Shown: piece by piece, positions 1-27,693 of the stretch | How positions within the stretch are numbered: position 1 is the first letter of the stretch | Layout of the letters: each line of letters starts with the position of its first letter | NCBI RefSeq assembly: GCF_024166365.1 | Contig: NC_064839.1 | Span: 40,188,378 to 40,252,377, forward strand | Length of the DNA stretch: 64,000 nt | Reading direction: 5' to 3' | Source: Elephas maximus indicus | Taxonomy: Eukaryota; Chordata; Mammalia; Proboscidea; Elephantidae | Notes under the pieces: model-generated | What the model was told of the DNA's origin: nothing | What the model saw: only the letters and a program-made list of their open reading frames with translations | Databases searched by the model: none | Program-made: the position numbers and the translations under genes

Positions 1-1600
1 GTCTTCGCAAACCTTGTGTGACAAAAACCTGTGCCACAGACAATGTGGCAACACCACTTAGGAATTTAGCCTTTAAACATACTCAAGGAAAGTGCAAAGG
101 GAAAAATGTTCCAGGAAGAGGATCAGAGACAAGAGGGAGCAAGTGGGCTTGTGAAGCTTCAGACAGAGTTAGGGGGAGGACTGACAGTAGAGCCAGAATG
201 AATAGGTAGGAAGTCCATAAAAACGGCCATGCAGAGCAGCTTAAAGGGCAAATGGGTGACATCTAGAGTTAGTAGAGCCTGGGTCAGCAGTTTGAATCCA
301 CCAGGCGCTCCTTGGAAACTCTATGGGGGCAGTTCTACTCTTTCCTATAAGGTTGCTATGAGTCGGAATTGACTCGATGGCAACAGGTTTTTTTGTTTTT
401 TAGGTGTTAGAATCCCAGCTGTCCCGTGTAGGGTTTTGTGATTGGAAGAATTAAAAAAAAAAAAATCTGAGACTTTTAGAAAAAGCAAAATAAAGACTGA
501 CATTTGCTTCCCGCTAAATGAAACTAAACAAGCTTATCTTTCTCCCCTTTTTATTCCACTAGAAAGAACGTTGGACATTTTCCTATAAAAAATAACCCGA
601 GAAAATTAATCCCAACTTTTTTCACTTTTTCCACAATAAGTCCATTTCAAGCAGTAGCGGGGCTCTGCGGAATTTTACCTGTAGAGTAAAAGGGAGTAAA
701 AAAGTTTTTGAGGAAGCGTAAAGAAGTCTCAGGGAAAAAAATCTACTTGCCATAATTACTGTTTTCTCCTGCACCCTACAGGGGTTAATATGAGGTAGTT
801 TTTTTTTTTTTTTTTTTGTACCTTGTAGATGAGGATGTGCAAAAAGGAGGCACACAAAGCAGAGTGAGCCACGACCTACATCTCCTACCATGTGTCAGAA
901 ACCATCTTTGGGATATTCTGTAAGAGAAATTACACTGCTTCACAGGAGTAAGGAATCTTCAAATAAAGTTTAATGAGGTTAAAGATTAAATCACCTAAGA
1001 TCCAAGACCGTGTAAAAACAAAACAAACACTTATGTGCTTATATACACACCAGAAAATGAGTAAGATACACACACACAAAACTGACAGCAGTGGCTTTCT
1101 GGTGGCAGACTACACAGAAGTCTAGTAATTTGGAGCTTATCCTCCTAGTATGCTAAAATAACACAAGCTAAAAGCAATTAAAATTAAGCAACAGAATTCT
1201 AGACTCTCCTACATCCACCGACTAGGGAACTGCACAATGTGAGGCTCTGGTTAGGAAAGAACTTCGTCTCCAAAGTGGAGCATACAGAGGAGTTTTAGGG
1301 AAATTAAGTGCACGTGGAGTCACCATGCCTTGGAAGGCAGCGGGTTTGGTTTTGGTTTGGACTTGAATTCAACCTGCTGCATTTCACCCAAGTGCCCTAG
1401 GCAGCCTTGGCTTCCTCCAAGATCGTGGTAAGTACCCACCTCACGGTTTGAAGAGTCAACTAGATCACAAAATTAAAGCCTTGGCCCAGTGTCTGGCGTG
1501 TGGCGAAGGCTCGATAAGCATTCATTATTACTATTAGTTATTATTATTACTGCCCCCCTCTCGATGGGACGAGGAAGACGCCTAAAATGTGAAAAGAGTT
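1..1600. other. Intergenic or intronic DNA, no exon recognised
   Basis: No exon could be recognised on either strand. It holds an AfroSINE piece (275-402), homopolymer runs near 450 and 800, a short AC-rich patch near 1070 and a MIR-like 3' end near 1462-1545. By human synteny the next gene on this side should be a DDX19 helicase gene transcribed away from AARS1. I looked for the DDX19 amino terminus on the - strand and did not see it, so this may be an intron or upstream DNA of that gene. Confidence 0.5.
275..402 (+). repeat. AfroSINE fragment
   Basis: The 3' two thirds of an AfroSINE in forward orientation: the tRNA-derived B-box-like stretch, the 'cttggaaact' body and the diagnostic end 'gagtcggaattgactcgatg', followed by a T-rich run. 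The tRNA-like head is missing or degraded. Confidence 0.85.
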
Positions 1601-1626
1601 TCATTTCTCCCCTCAGAGATACTCAC

Positions 1627-1698
1627 GTCGCCCACGGGCAGAGCGAACTGAAAACGCCCCACGGTGCGACCTCGGATGTGGCCAGCAGCCCCTGCCAT
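1627..1698 (-). CDS. Candidate first coding exon of a divergent gene
   Basis: On the - strand an ATG at 1698 opens 24 codons (starting MAGAAGHIRGRTVGRF) and runs in phase 0 into a strong donor, GAC|GTGAGT, at 1627/1626. CCAAT boxes lie 80-120 bases upstream, so this is a plausible first coding exon of a gene running left out of the window. By synteny the expected divergent partner of AARS1 is a DDX19 gene, but these residues do not match the DDX19 amino terminus I know. It could be an alternative first exon, another gene, or a chance ORF in GC-rich DNA. Confidence 0.25.
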
Positions 1699-1779
1699 CG
1701 TCCCTCAGCATGGCGGTTACGCTCCGCCAACGGCAGCTCGCTGCTTCCGCCGCCCGGCCTCCTTGGTTGAACCCTAGCC

Positions 1780-1820
1780 TCATTGGCTGAGGCCTGGAAG
1801 CCGTTCCCGCCAGCCAATCA
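1780..1820. promoter_or_regulatory. Promoter-like block: two CCAAT boxes and an E2F-like site
   Basis: An inverted CCAAT (ATTGG, 1782-1786) and a direct CCAAT (1814-1818) flank TTCCCGCC (1804-1811), which resembles an E2F site. The spacing and GC-rich surroundings fit a housekeeping promoter. It would suit the - strand candidate exon at 1698-1627; use in both directions is possible. Confidence 0.4.
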
Positions 1821-2320
1821 GCTGAGGGGATGACACAGCCCCAGGGCATGCGCGTTGGAATATCTTGGGGGCCAAAGAAGGAGCGTGAAGGTTGCTGCAG
1901 GATGTGTTTGCATATTGCTCTTTCTTTGTGATGTTTGCTGAATGTTCGGCTTGTTACCCTAGATTGGGAGGCCAATAAGGGCAGGGCATTGTCTGCTTTC
2001 CTTAGTGTTGATGCTCAGTGACTATAATTAGACACTTTTTGGTTAATAAATGAATGAGGAATGCGCATCCCTAAGGGAGCATGAAACTTTTAAATCTTTG
2101 CAACTATAATTACATTATCTTGTGTCTGTTATCTCCCCGTGCCCCATGGTGAGATTGGACCAATGTTCTACTGAACAAGCCATGTCTATAACTCCCACTC
2201 CCTATTTGCTTACTTAGAACTTAGAATATGCCAGAAGTTTCTTTAGACAATTTGCATGTTGCACTAAGATAGTTCTCATCTGTAAAAACTGATGCCAATC
2301 GATGTACAAATCAACTCTAA

Positions 2321-2476
2321 ACCAAAACTAAACCTGTAGCAATGAGTAGATTCCTACTCATAGTAACAACAGAAACTGCCCCAGAGGGTTTCTAAGAAGC
2401 AGCTGGTGGATTCGAACCACAGACATTTTGGTTAGCAGCAGCCATAGTTCTTAACCACTGTGACTAACAAGGCTCC
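2321..2476 (-). repeat. AfroSINE, diverged
   Basis: Reverse-orientation AfroSINE, from the degraded 3' end near 2321 to the complement of the 5' end ('aaggctcc') at 2476. Many substitutions mark it as an older copy. Confidence 0.8.
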
Positions 2477-2639
2477 CTAAATCTACAACTGTTATGCTAT
2501 TTCCTCTAACCAAATTCAAGAAGAACTGACAAGGACAAATACAGGCATGAGATATCAGCATCTTTTAGGTCTGTTTTATCATTCTGCAACTAGCTGAACA
2601 GGGCTAGATCAATTTACTAAATATCTACCAAACATACGC

Positions 2640-2968
2640 CACCGTTCCCCCCTATTATCCAAGTCAACTAATGGGCCTCTGCACATGGAAACCAAAATGG
2701 CGGCCTCAAGGAGCCAGCATGCAACTCTACGCACCCTAGTCCCTTCTTTCCCCGCCATTGCATCAGCCGATTTAGAGCCGCCCCCCAGAAGCCGACTAAT
2801 ACGCTGGTTCGTGCTGGGGTTGATTGGCATGTTTATTCACCAATAATATCTCATGAGGGTAAGGTGCGGCGGGGCGCTTTCCACCGGCCCATTTTGATTG
2901 GACTGGGTAGTGCAGTTTGAGGTCGGTGGTGGCTCCGGCGCAGTGCCGCTGCGTGTTTGCAGGAACAG
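2640..2968 (+). promoter_or_regulatory. AARS1: Probable AARS1 promoter and non-coding exon 1
   Basis: A GC-rich segment with CCAAT elements at 2823-2827 (inverted), 2840-2844 and 2897-2901 (inverted), plus a YY1-type AAAATGGCGGC motif near 2695. A good donor, GGAACAG|GTAACA, ends a possible untranslated exon at 2968. AARS1 in human starts with a non-coding exon, and its coding exon 2 lies at 5.8 kb here, so this block is the best candidate for the start of the gene. The transcription start itself cannot be read; placing it near 2910-2950 is inference from the CCAAT spacing. GC-rich sequence continues to about 3200. Confidence 0.5.
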
Positions 2969-4623
2969 GTAACAGCAGGACCTGGCGGTGGCTCTGAGGG
3001 AAAAATTAGGGACGGCGATCCTACGGACAAGGATCCTACTGAGAGCTGTGCAGCGCTGTGAGAGAGCTGGGGCCGGGCCTTCGGGGGAAAGCGCGGCGGC
3101 CCATCGGGCCCTTTGGGCAGGCCCCGCGACACCTCGGGAACCAGGGTCTGGGGAGGAGCCGGGATAGCAGTCCTGGGCGACCCTATTGATCAAGAGTGGC
3201 CTTTCCACGGTCTTCTGGATTGCTGAGGGTAGAGTGGCCTGGGGTGGCCTTGCCCCAGGATGGACACCTTGGGAGTACCACGGTTGTCATTGACTACCCA
3301 CCCAAAGCTAAGGTTTTATCTGCTCTGGTTTTAATACCTTAGGGGCGGGGGGTGGGGGGGCCGGGTGGTCAAGTGGATGGAGTCCCGCTGTGAGCCTTTC
3401 CCAAATTCTTAAATAACTTAAGTTACTGACACTGGTACGGGACCACCTTAAAACTTTCTACGCCCGGTCATGTTCAGCTATTACTCTTTCAGAGAGTCTG
3501 CAGTTCTCTGTGTGCTTTGAGATATGTGAGTTAATTCAGAGCTTAGTAGTAAAACATTATTATACTTAAACAACAAATTTTTAACACCCCCTGTAATAGA
3601 TTTGGAGGAGGTAAGTAAGCTTCTTTGGAACTGAGATATGAAAAAGGAAAAGTTAACTAGAAAAGAGAAGACATCAGGGGTGAGGCAGATAGTTTACCTG
3701 GCAAAAAAAGGTCTGTGGCTGGAACCTTAAAAAAGTCAAAGGCTAGTGTGATTTAAGGTACCCAGGCCTTTACAGCTACTGCTGAGAGGTGGAATCTGAG
3801 GTCCCTCCTTTGTGGCACCTCTGTATCCCTTACAGCCTTCTTTCAATATTTATATTGAATAAATGAATGATGGTGATGAGGACACAGCTTCTAACAGTCC
3901 AGCCTCCTTAGGGCTTGTAGTTAATATATTGGATCCTTTTGTATAATACTGCATCTATTTCTGTATATGAGTTTCTTTTAATTAAAGACAGAGACTGTCA
4001 TTTATCTTGGTTCCCACCATGTAATAGATACTCAGTATGTTGAATGAAGGAGGTAAAATTGAAAATTGATGTGTCTTTTAGAATTTAGCATGTTTACCTC
4101 AGGTAGCCTATTTAGAGGAGAAGCAGTGAGCTTTCTTAAACATGTGATGTTGCTGCTCAGTCAGTTAACCTGTTGTAAATTCATTTTTGCCACCATTATC
4201 AAGTTTCATTGAGAGCCATAACGAGAAGAATGTGGTATGGAGACTTTCTAAAAACCCTAGCCTTGACTTTTTGATGTAGACATCAAATCTCCATCTGGGA
4301 ATTTAGTCAGTGTTTTGGCTTTTACAGCCAGTGTTTCACCATCTTTGTGCACAAAGGGCTTTTGTTTGAGTAGTGAATTGATTGAGTTGTGAATAAATCA
4401 ATTGAAATTGTGCTTAAACATAAATCTGAGAGTCAGTGTCTCATGTTCACAGTGTACATCTGCTTCTTTATTGTATCTTCCTCCTAAGAAGGAAGAAAAC
4501 TTTGAGCTAAGTGACAAAGTAATTTTATCTGTGCAGTTCCTTTAGTTCCTTCTAGTTTACAAAGAGCTTCCAAAATACAAGGAAGACTCTTGATCCTTAT
4601 AATCCCCGTGTGGTGTAGGCAGG

Positions 4624-4702
4624 GTGTGTGTATATATATACGTATATATAATATATATATATGTATGTGCATGTATGTATATGTATGTATATGCATATAT
4701 AT
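4624..4702. repeat. (TA)n/(GTAT)n microsatellite
   Basis: Alternating TA and GTAT/GCAT units within AARS1 intron 1, followed by a short C run. Confidence 0.9.
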
Positions 4703-5244
4703 TTCCCCCCAGAAAAGGAAACAAACTCAGGACAAAGTGACTTATTTAAGGTTAGAATTCTAGAGACTTTTAGTAATGTTGTTGAATGAGATGGTCTCCA
4801 TTTCTCCAGACGCCACTATAGCACCATGCCAGTGACTGAAACCCTGCACCAAAGCCTGTCCCTTCTCCCCAGCCTGTCTCTTAAAGAAATTGTAATAGAT
4901 GTGAAAGAGCTTTGAAACGGTAAAATTTGTTTTATTTCCCAATTCCCCTCTCTTCTGACTCCCTTTCTCTTTCACTCACTCACTCAGATCTACCTCCTCA
5001 GTGTGTCTGCAACATCCTCACTCCTTAGTAATCTATCTAATGGCTGAGGAGGGTTTACCAGTTGCAGTTCTGGGGCATTTCAGTAGGTAGAGGTAGGTAC
5101 TATTCCTGCTACGTGCAGCTGGTTCCTGGTACCTATAGGTCCATCCCCAGGACTACTACTGCTGACAGCAGCCTCATCAAGATGTCATCAGGCCAAAAAT
5201 AGAGACCAGGTTGTGGGGATAATGGAACTTGGCACATTTCTAGG

Positions 5245-5500
5245 CATATAGATGAACACAGAGCTGGAAGAGGCCTTAGAGATCATCTGGTATGGTTGGT
5301 GAAGTGAAGTGACTCCCTTAAGCCTTGGAGCTAGGACTAGAACCCAGGTCTCCTGAGCTTCCACTCCTCCCCAGTGGGCTTTTCTGCTGGATTGGAAAGA
5401 TTATGAGGGCCTTTATCCCCATCCTAATTCCTGGCCCAGGGCCTAGCACGGAGTGGATGCTCAATGCATATTTGTTGAATGAATGAATGAATACATGAAT
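5245..5500 (+). repeat. Ancient MIR-like SINE remnants
   Basis: A diverged 'gagctggaagaggcctta...gatcatct' core and a 3' end ending in a (TGAA)n run at about 5476-5500. Family placement is by resemblance only. Confidence 0.45.
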
Positions 5501-5791
5501 AGGCCACCTCCTGCACTACATAGTGCTTTGGTGTACTGAACTACTCTTACCTTTGAGATTGGCATGGGGAGGAAGGATGCATGGAGGTGCTGTCTGCTGG
5601 TGCAGCAAGTTTTGCTTTGATAATGATTTTAACCTTGAATGTTACAACATAGAGGTTTTAGAATCAAACAGCCTTGCTGTGTACTGCTTTGACCTGACTT
5701 GAGAAGCCAAGAGTCTTGTGTAATACCTCCTAATCTCTTAGGTCTCTTAGGTCCAGTTCTCTAATTCTCCTTCATTTCTTTCTTTGGTTAG

Positions 5792-23480
<17,689 letters not shown>

Positions 23481-23853
23481 GGGGAAGGGTGGCTTCCACT
23501 GGGAAGCATCTGCTCCTTACCAGGAAGTGACTGCCCCTCACCAGGATGCATCAGTCCAGATGGGAGCTCTTCATCCGCCACAGGGACATTCAAATCCTGG
23601 ACCTTTAAGCAGCCCCATCTGTCCTCGTAGCCCAGCAATCATTGGAACATAGTCAGGGCACTGTCCTTCCCTGTGGCTCCGTGCCCACTTTACATTTCCA
23701 CCCCAAGCCCTATAGTCAGTGCCATCCGTCCAGAACCATTACCCCAGAATTGCTATTTATCATTGTCCTGCACCTGTCTATACTTCTGAGGTATATTCCT
23801 CCACAGACCTGAGGCTTTTGGGTGTGCAGGTAGGAATTACTTTTGCTGCAAAG

Positions 23854-23859
23854 AATAAA
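23854..23859 (+). terminator. AARS1: AARS1 polyadenylation signal
   Basis: AATAAA about 375 bases after the TGA, followed within 40 bases by TG-rich text. The 3' UTR therefore runs from 23481 to about 23880. Confidence 0.75.
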
Positions 23860-23880
23860 AGGACCATGTGCAATACTTGA

Positions 23881-24829
23881 TGATACCTTGTGATCGATCC
23901 CCCGCTTCCCACCCAGGTGTCCCATGATTCACAGCCCGTGGCTCCCTGGGTGTCTGCAGCATAAATGCAGTGGCTGCAGCTGGCTTCTGGCTGAAAGGAC
24001 CAGTCCTCCTCAAGTCCAACCCCAGGCCCCCTGAATTGTGCGAATGGCTCCTGGGATTGCCTCAAGAGATCTATGGAGGTGGAGGCAGGCAGAATAGGTG
24101 GGTGAGATGGAGAGGCAGCTGTTGGGAGTGTGAGATGAAGTGTGAGGTTAGAGGCATGCTCCAGTATAGGAGGTATTTAGGGTGCAGCCATTGCCTCCTC
24201 CTCCAGTGGCTGCCCCGCCATTCCTACTTCCTTGACCTAAAGATGGTTAGAATACCCTACCCTGGCCCTGAGCCCAGTTCACCCAATTGAAGACAGCTAG
24301 GTTTGACAGTAGTGTGAGGGGAGGTAAAAGGTACTGCTTGCTGCGGCAGCTGTGACTGATTCGATGCCCTTGGGTACAGCATGCTGGCTCTGTGGCCCGT
24401 GCTGGCAGAGGGGAGGAAGTAGGGAAAGCAGGTCTATGCTAGGAGAAGCAGCAGAGGCCAGCTGTCAGGCTGTCAGGCCTGGGGCTGAGGGGCTGTCCTT
24501 GCTTGGGTGAGAGAAGCAGCCAGAGGGAGGGTGCTGAGGCCCTGGATATAACCAGCACAGCCAGGTGAAGAGTTAGGGATACAAAGACAATTACACAGTC
24601 CAGGGATGAGGGGACACGTAATACCATTCATTCATTCTACAGAGTGTTTACACCAGCCGGGCATGGAGTGTACACGAGTCAACAGAAAAAAGGCCCCTGC
24701 CCTCCGAAAGCAGTAGGGAACACAGGCATGAAAAAGTTAGGAAAATAGCTGCAACGGGTTTGGTTGTTTTGTTTTTTTGTCACAAGTGAAAGGAAAATAC
24801 GATCTGGGTTTGCCCTGGCTTGGCAGGTT
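23881..24829. other. AARS1-EXOSC6 intergenic interval
   Basis: No gene seen. It contains GA-rich unique sequence and, at about 24622-24735, a diverged L2/MIR-type stretch ('attcattcattctacagagt' and 'aggcccctgccctccga'). A T-run near 24770 precedes the EXOSC6 CpG island. Confidence 0.5.
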
Positions 24830-25034
24830 GGGGTCATCCCAGCCGGCCCACGTCCCGCTTGCTGCGGACCAGGGCTCTGTAGGGCCCGCAGTTCTCCCTC
24901 CGGGGCGGCAGGGGGCGGTGCAGCCCCACCGCTATCCCGACAGACCCCGCGCGGGCGCGCATCTTAAGCGGGCGGAAGCGTCCCCGCGTGAGCAGAATCG
25001 ACGGGCGGAAGCGACTCGCTCGTCTGGTGCAGCC
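24830..25034 (+). promoter_or_regulatory. EXOSC6: EXOSC6 CpG-island promoter and 5' UTR
   Basis: CpG density rises sharply from about 24830 and stays high through the EXOSC6 coding region. No TATA box is seen. No exact transcription start can be assigned. Confidence 0.6.
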
Positions 25035-25853
25035 ATGCCGGGGGACCACCGCCGCATCCGCGGGCCCGAGGAGTCGCAGCCACCGCAGCTGTACGCGGCC
25101 GACGAGGACGAGGCGCCTGCTGCCCGCGATCCGACGCGTTTGCGGCCCGTGTACGCGCGCGCGGGGCTGCTGAGCCAGGCTAAGGGCTCGGCCTACCTGG
25201 AGGCGGGCGGCACCAAGGTGCTGTGCTCCGTGTCGGGCCCCCGTCAGGCCGAGAGTAGCGAGCGCGGCGGCGGTCCAGCCGGGGCGGGCGGCGAAGCCCC
25301 GGCCGCACTGCGCGGGCGCCTGCTCTGCGACTTCCGCCGCGCGCCCTTCGCGGGCCGCCGGCGCCGCGCACCTCCCGGGGGCGGCGAGGAGCGCGAACTG
25401 GCGCTGGCGCTGCAAGAGGCGCTTGAGCCAGCCGTGCGCCTGGGCCGCTACCCGCGCGCGCAGCTCGAGGTGTCGGCGCTGCTGCTCGAGGACGGTGGCT
25501 CGGCGCTGGCTGCCGCGCTCACGGCCGCCGCGCTCGCGCTGGCCGACGCCGGCGTCGAGATGTACGACCTGGTGGTGGGTTGTGCCCTGAGCCGCGCTCC
25601 GGGCCCCGCGCCCGCCTGGCTCCTGGACCCCACGCGGCTCGAGGAGGAGCGTGCCGCCGCCGGCCTCACTGTGGCTCTCATGCCGGTGCTCAACCAGGTG
25701 GCCGGGCTGCTGGGCAGCGGGGAGGGCTGTCCAACTGAGAGCTGGGCCGAGGCTGTGCGCCTGGGCCTCGAGGGCTGCCAGCGCCTCTACCCCGTGCTGC
25801 AGCAGTGCCTGGTGCGGGCCGCCCGCCGGAGGGACGCAGCCACCTTGTCCTGA
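25035..25853 (+). CDS. EXOSC6: Exosome complex component MTR3
   Basis: Single-exon gene of 272 codons plus TGA, the human length. The protein starts [20 protein letters not shown] and closely follows human EXOSC6 throughout. It is an RNase PH-fold subunit of the hexameric ring of the RNA exosome in nucleus and cytoplasm; in mammals the ring is non-catalytic and threads RNA to the attached nucleases. The RNase PH fold covers about residues 35-260, including [20 protein letters not shown] and LPVLNQV-type core segments. The ATG at 25035 is preferred: the frame stays open upstream to about 24777 but has no earlier ATG. The last residues (RRDAATLS) differ from the human end. It follows AARS1 on the same strand, 1.5 kb downstream, and has its own CpG island. 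Confidence 0.97.
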   Translation: MPGDHRRIRGPEESQPPQLYAADEDEAPAARDPTRLRPVYARAGLLSQAKGSAYLEAGGTKVLCSVSGPRQAESSERGGGPAGAGGEAPAALRGRLLCDFRRAPFAGRRRRAPPGGGEERELALALQEALEPAVRLGRYPRAQLEVSALLLEDGGSALAAALTAAALALADAGVEMYDLVVGCALSRAPGPAPAWLLDPTRLEEERAAAGLTVALMPVLNQVAGLLGSGEGCPTESWAEAVRLGLEGCQRLYPVLQQCLVRAARRRDAATLS

Positions 25854-27062
25854 GCCAGAAGGCTGAGCAAAGACGACTCCGAAGACCGCCGCCATCCCGG
25901 AAAGGACCCTTGCCTCCGGTCTCCACATTGCGCCCAGCTGGGAAATGGAGATGATCAGAGAGAAGGGGAGTGGGGCACAGTTTGGCAACAGCCGCCTCCT
26001 CGCCACACAGAACTGATGCCCTAGACAGCTGTTTCAAAAAACCTGTCCAGAAGAGAAACTTTTCTGCTTGAGCTGGCTCCCAGGTCCAGCCCAGTTGAAG
26101 AAACCTGTGAATTCAGCCTGACTCCAAATTGGAAAGGACTTGAGCTGGATTGATCTGTAAAACGAGACCTAGAGCTGTTATCTTGTAAGGATGGACTCTC
26201 TATAATTGGGCTGCTTTTGAAAGGATGGACATATGAACTAAAAACAAAAACTTTTTATATCTGAGCAACGTTTTCTGTTGTGGCTCTTCTTGGTATAGGA
26301 TTTAAAAGAGCAAGGATCTTCTGAGGTGGGTAGTGTCTTGGACCCCTGGTGCCAAGGGCTCTGGGGATCACTGCCTTAGATGTGTCCTTTGTTAGACCAA
26401 CATGAGAAGAGACAGGGTGAAATATGTGAAGGAGTTGATGTGAAAAAATCTGCTTTTGAGGAGGGGAAGCTGTCTCCCCACCCTCAAGTACCAGAGTCAG
26501 GGCAGCTGCTGAGATGAAACAGGAGTCAGGGGAGCTGTGTGGTCCCAGAAGCATTCTAGGTGCACCCCCTATTCCCTGATTGATTTTTGTGAACTGGGCA
26601 TAGCGACAGCTCAGGGTGAGGTAGCTGGAAAGGGTGGAGGCCAGAGCCCTCCTTCCACAGCCTCTCCTGCTAATGGGCCCCGAGCTAGCTTCATGATCTG
26701 CTGCCTGTTGTCTAGGCTTGGGAGAGAGCAGGTGAACTGCCAGGAATAAGCCTCTGGATCCTGGGAAACAGGACAGTGCTTGGTTGTTCCGCTGGCTGAC
26801 TGTGAAGGTACGGTCTTCTGCCCTGTGTGGCACCTGAGCCCTGTGGGTTCATGCTCAGTTCTGGATTGGAGGAAGCCTGGTGAGACAGCCCTTCAGAACC
26901 ACAGCAGCCTGGTCCTCTTTCTGCACCTGGCTTGCTGTGAGCCTCCAAACTTGTGTCTCAAGGGCCTGCTCTGCTTATCTAGGAAGGGCTGGCCCTGGGG
27001 GAGCCCAAGACCCAGAATGAGGCACTGGGACCACATCAGGAACTCCTGACCAGAAAAAATAT
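25854..27062 (+). other. EXOSC6 3' UTR / convergent intergenic region
   Basis: No further coding sequence recognised. EXOSC6 is known to have a long 3' UTR, so part of this is probably transcribed. I see no canonical AATAAA on the + strand; a weak AATACA lies near 27085. The interval faces the 3' end of the - strand hnRNP C-like gene, whose polyadenylation signal is at 27063-27068. Confidence 0.5.
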
Positions 27063-27068
27063 TTTATT
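27063..27068 (-). terminator. Polyadenylation signal of the hnRNP C/RALY-like gene
   Basis: AATAAA on the - strand (TTTATT on +), about 630 bases after the TAA at 27694, followed by a TGTGG-containing stretch within 45 bases. It sets a terminal exon of about 27732-27045. Confidence 0.6.
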
Positions 27069-27693
27069 TTTCCCCTTCTGACATAATACATTTTTCCAGA
27101 GCAGATCTGAAATACATAGTATCACACCAGCGAGAAACAGGACATAAAAATACACTTGATTCTGAAGGATGGCTATGTAGAGGGGATGGGGAGTCTGGAA
27201 CCAAAGGGGTTATGTGAGGAACTCCCCAGGATATACAGTTGCTTCAGACTGGGAGGGGGCCTGTAGGAACACAGTTCTGTTTCCTGTGCTCCACTGTGGC
27301 TGGAGAAGGTGGCCTGGGCCGGCTGCTGGGCAGCAGGAGGGGAAAAGAGCAGCTGAAGCCGTATCTGTATTCAGAGGGGGCTGATGATGCTCCCTGGGCT
27401 CTCAGGGGACCCTGTCCCTCTGTCCCTTTCGAGTTGGCCTTGGCTTCTTGAGGATGGGGACTGGTGCTGGGAGTCCAGGCCACCTCCCCCTCCAGCCCTG
27501 CTAGTCCCAGGACTACCTGGACACAGGACATCCACCATTATTGGGACGCTGGTTTGGGCAAGCTGTGCCTCCACTTCTGTTGCCCTAGCTCCAGAACAGG
27601 TGCCACCGGAAGGCCTTCACAAAACACACAGGCAGGGAAGGGAACCATCCTGGAAACGCCTGGAGCTGACAAGCCTGGAAGGGTTCTAACCTT

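Noticed and set aside
1-2850. Search for DDX19 coding exons on the - strand
   Set aside because: The expected amino-terminal sequence (MATDSWALAVDEQE) was not found; if the gene is adjacent, its recognisable coding exons lie outside the window.
24777-25034. In-frame upstream extension of EXOSC6
   Set aside because: The frame is open but has no ATG before 25035, and the known protein starts at MPGDHRR.
24834-26006. 390-codon ORF antisense to EXOSC6
   Set aside because: A GC-rich shadow of the EXOSC6 coding frame; low-complexity Ala/Arg/Gly composition and no recognisable domain.
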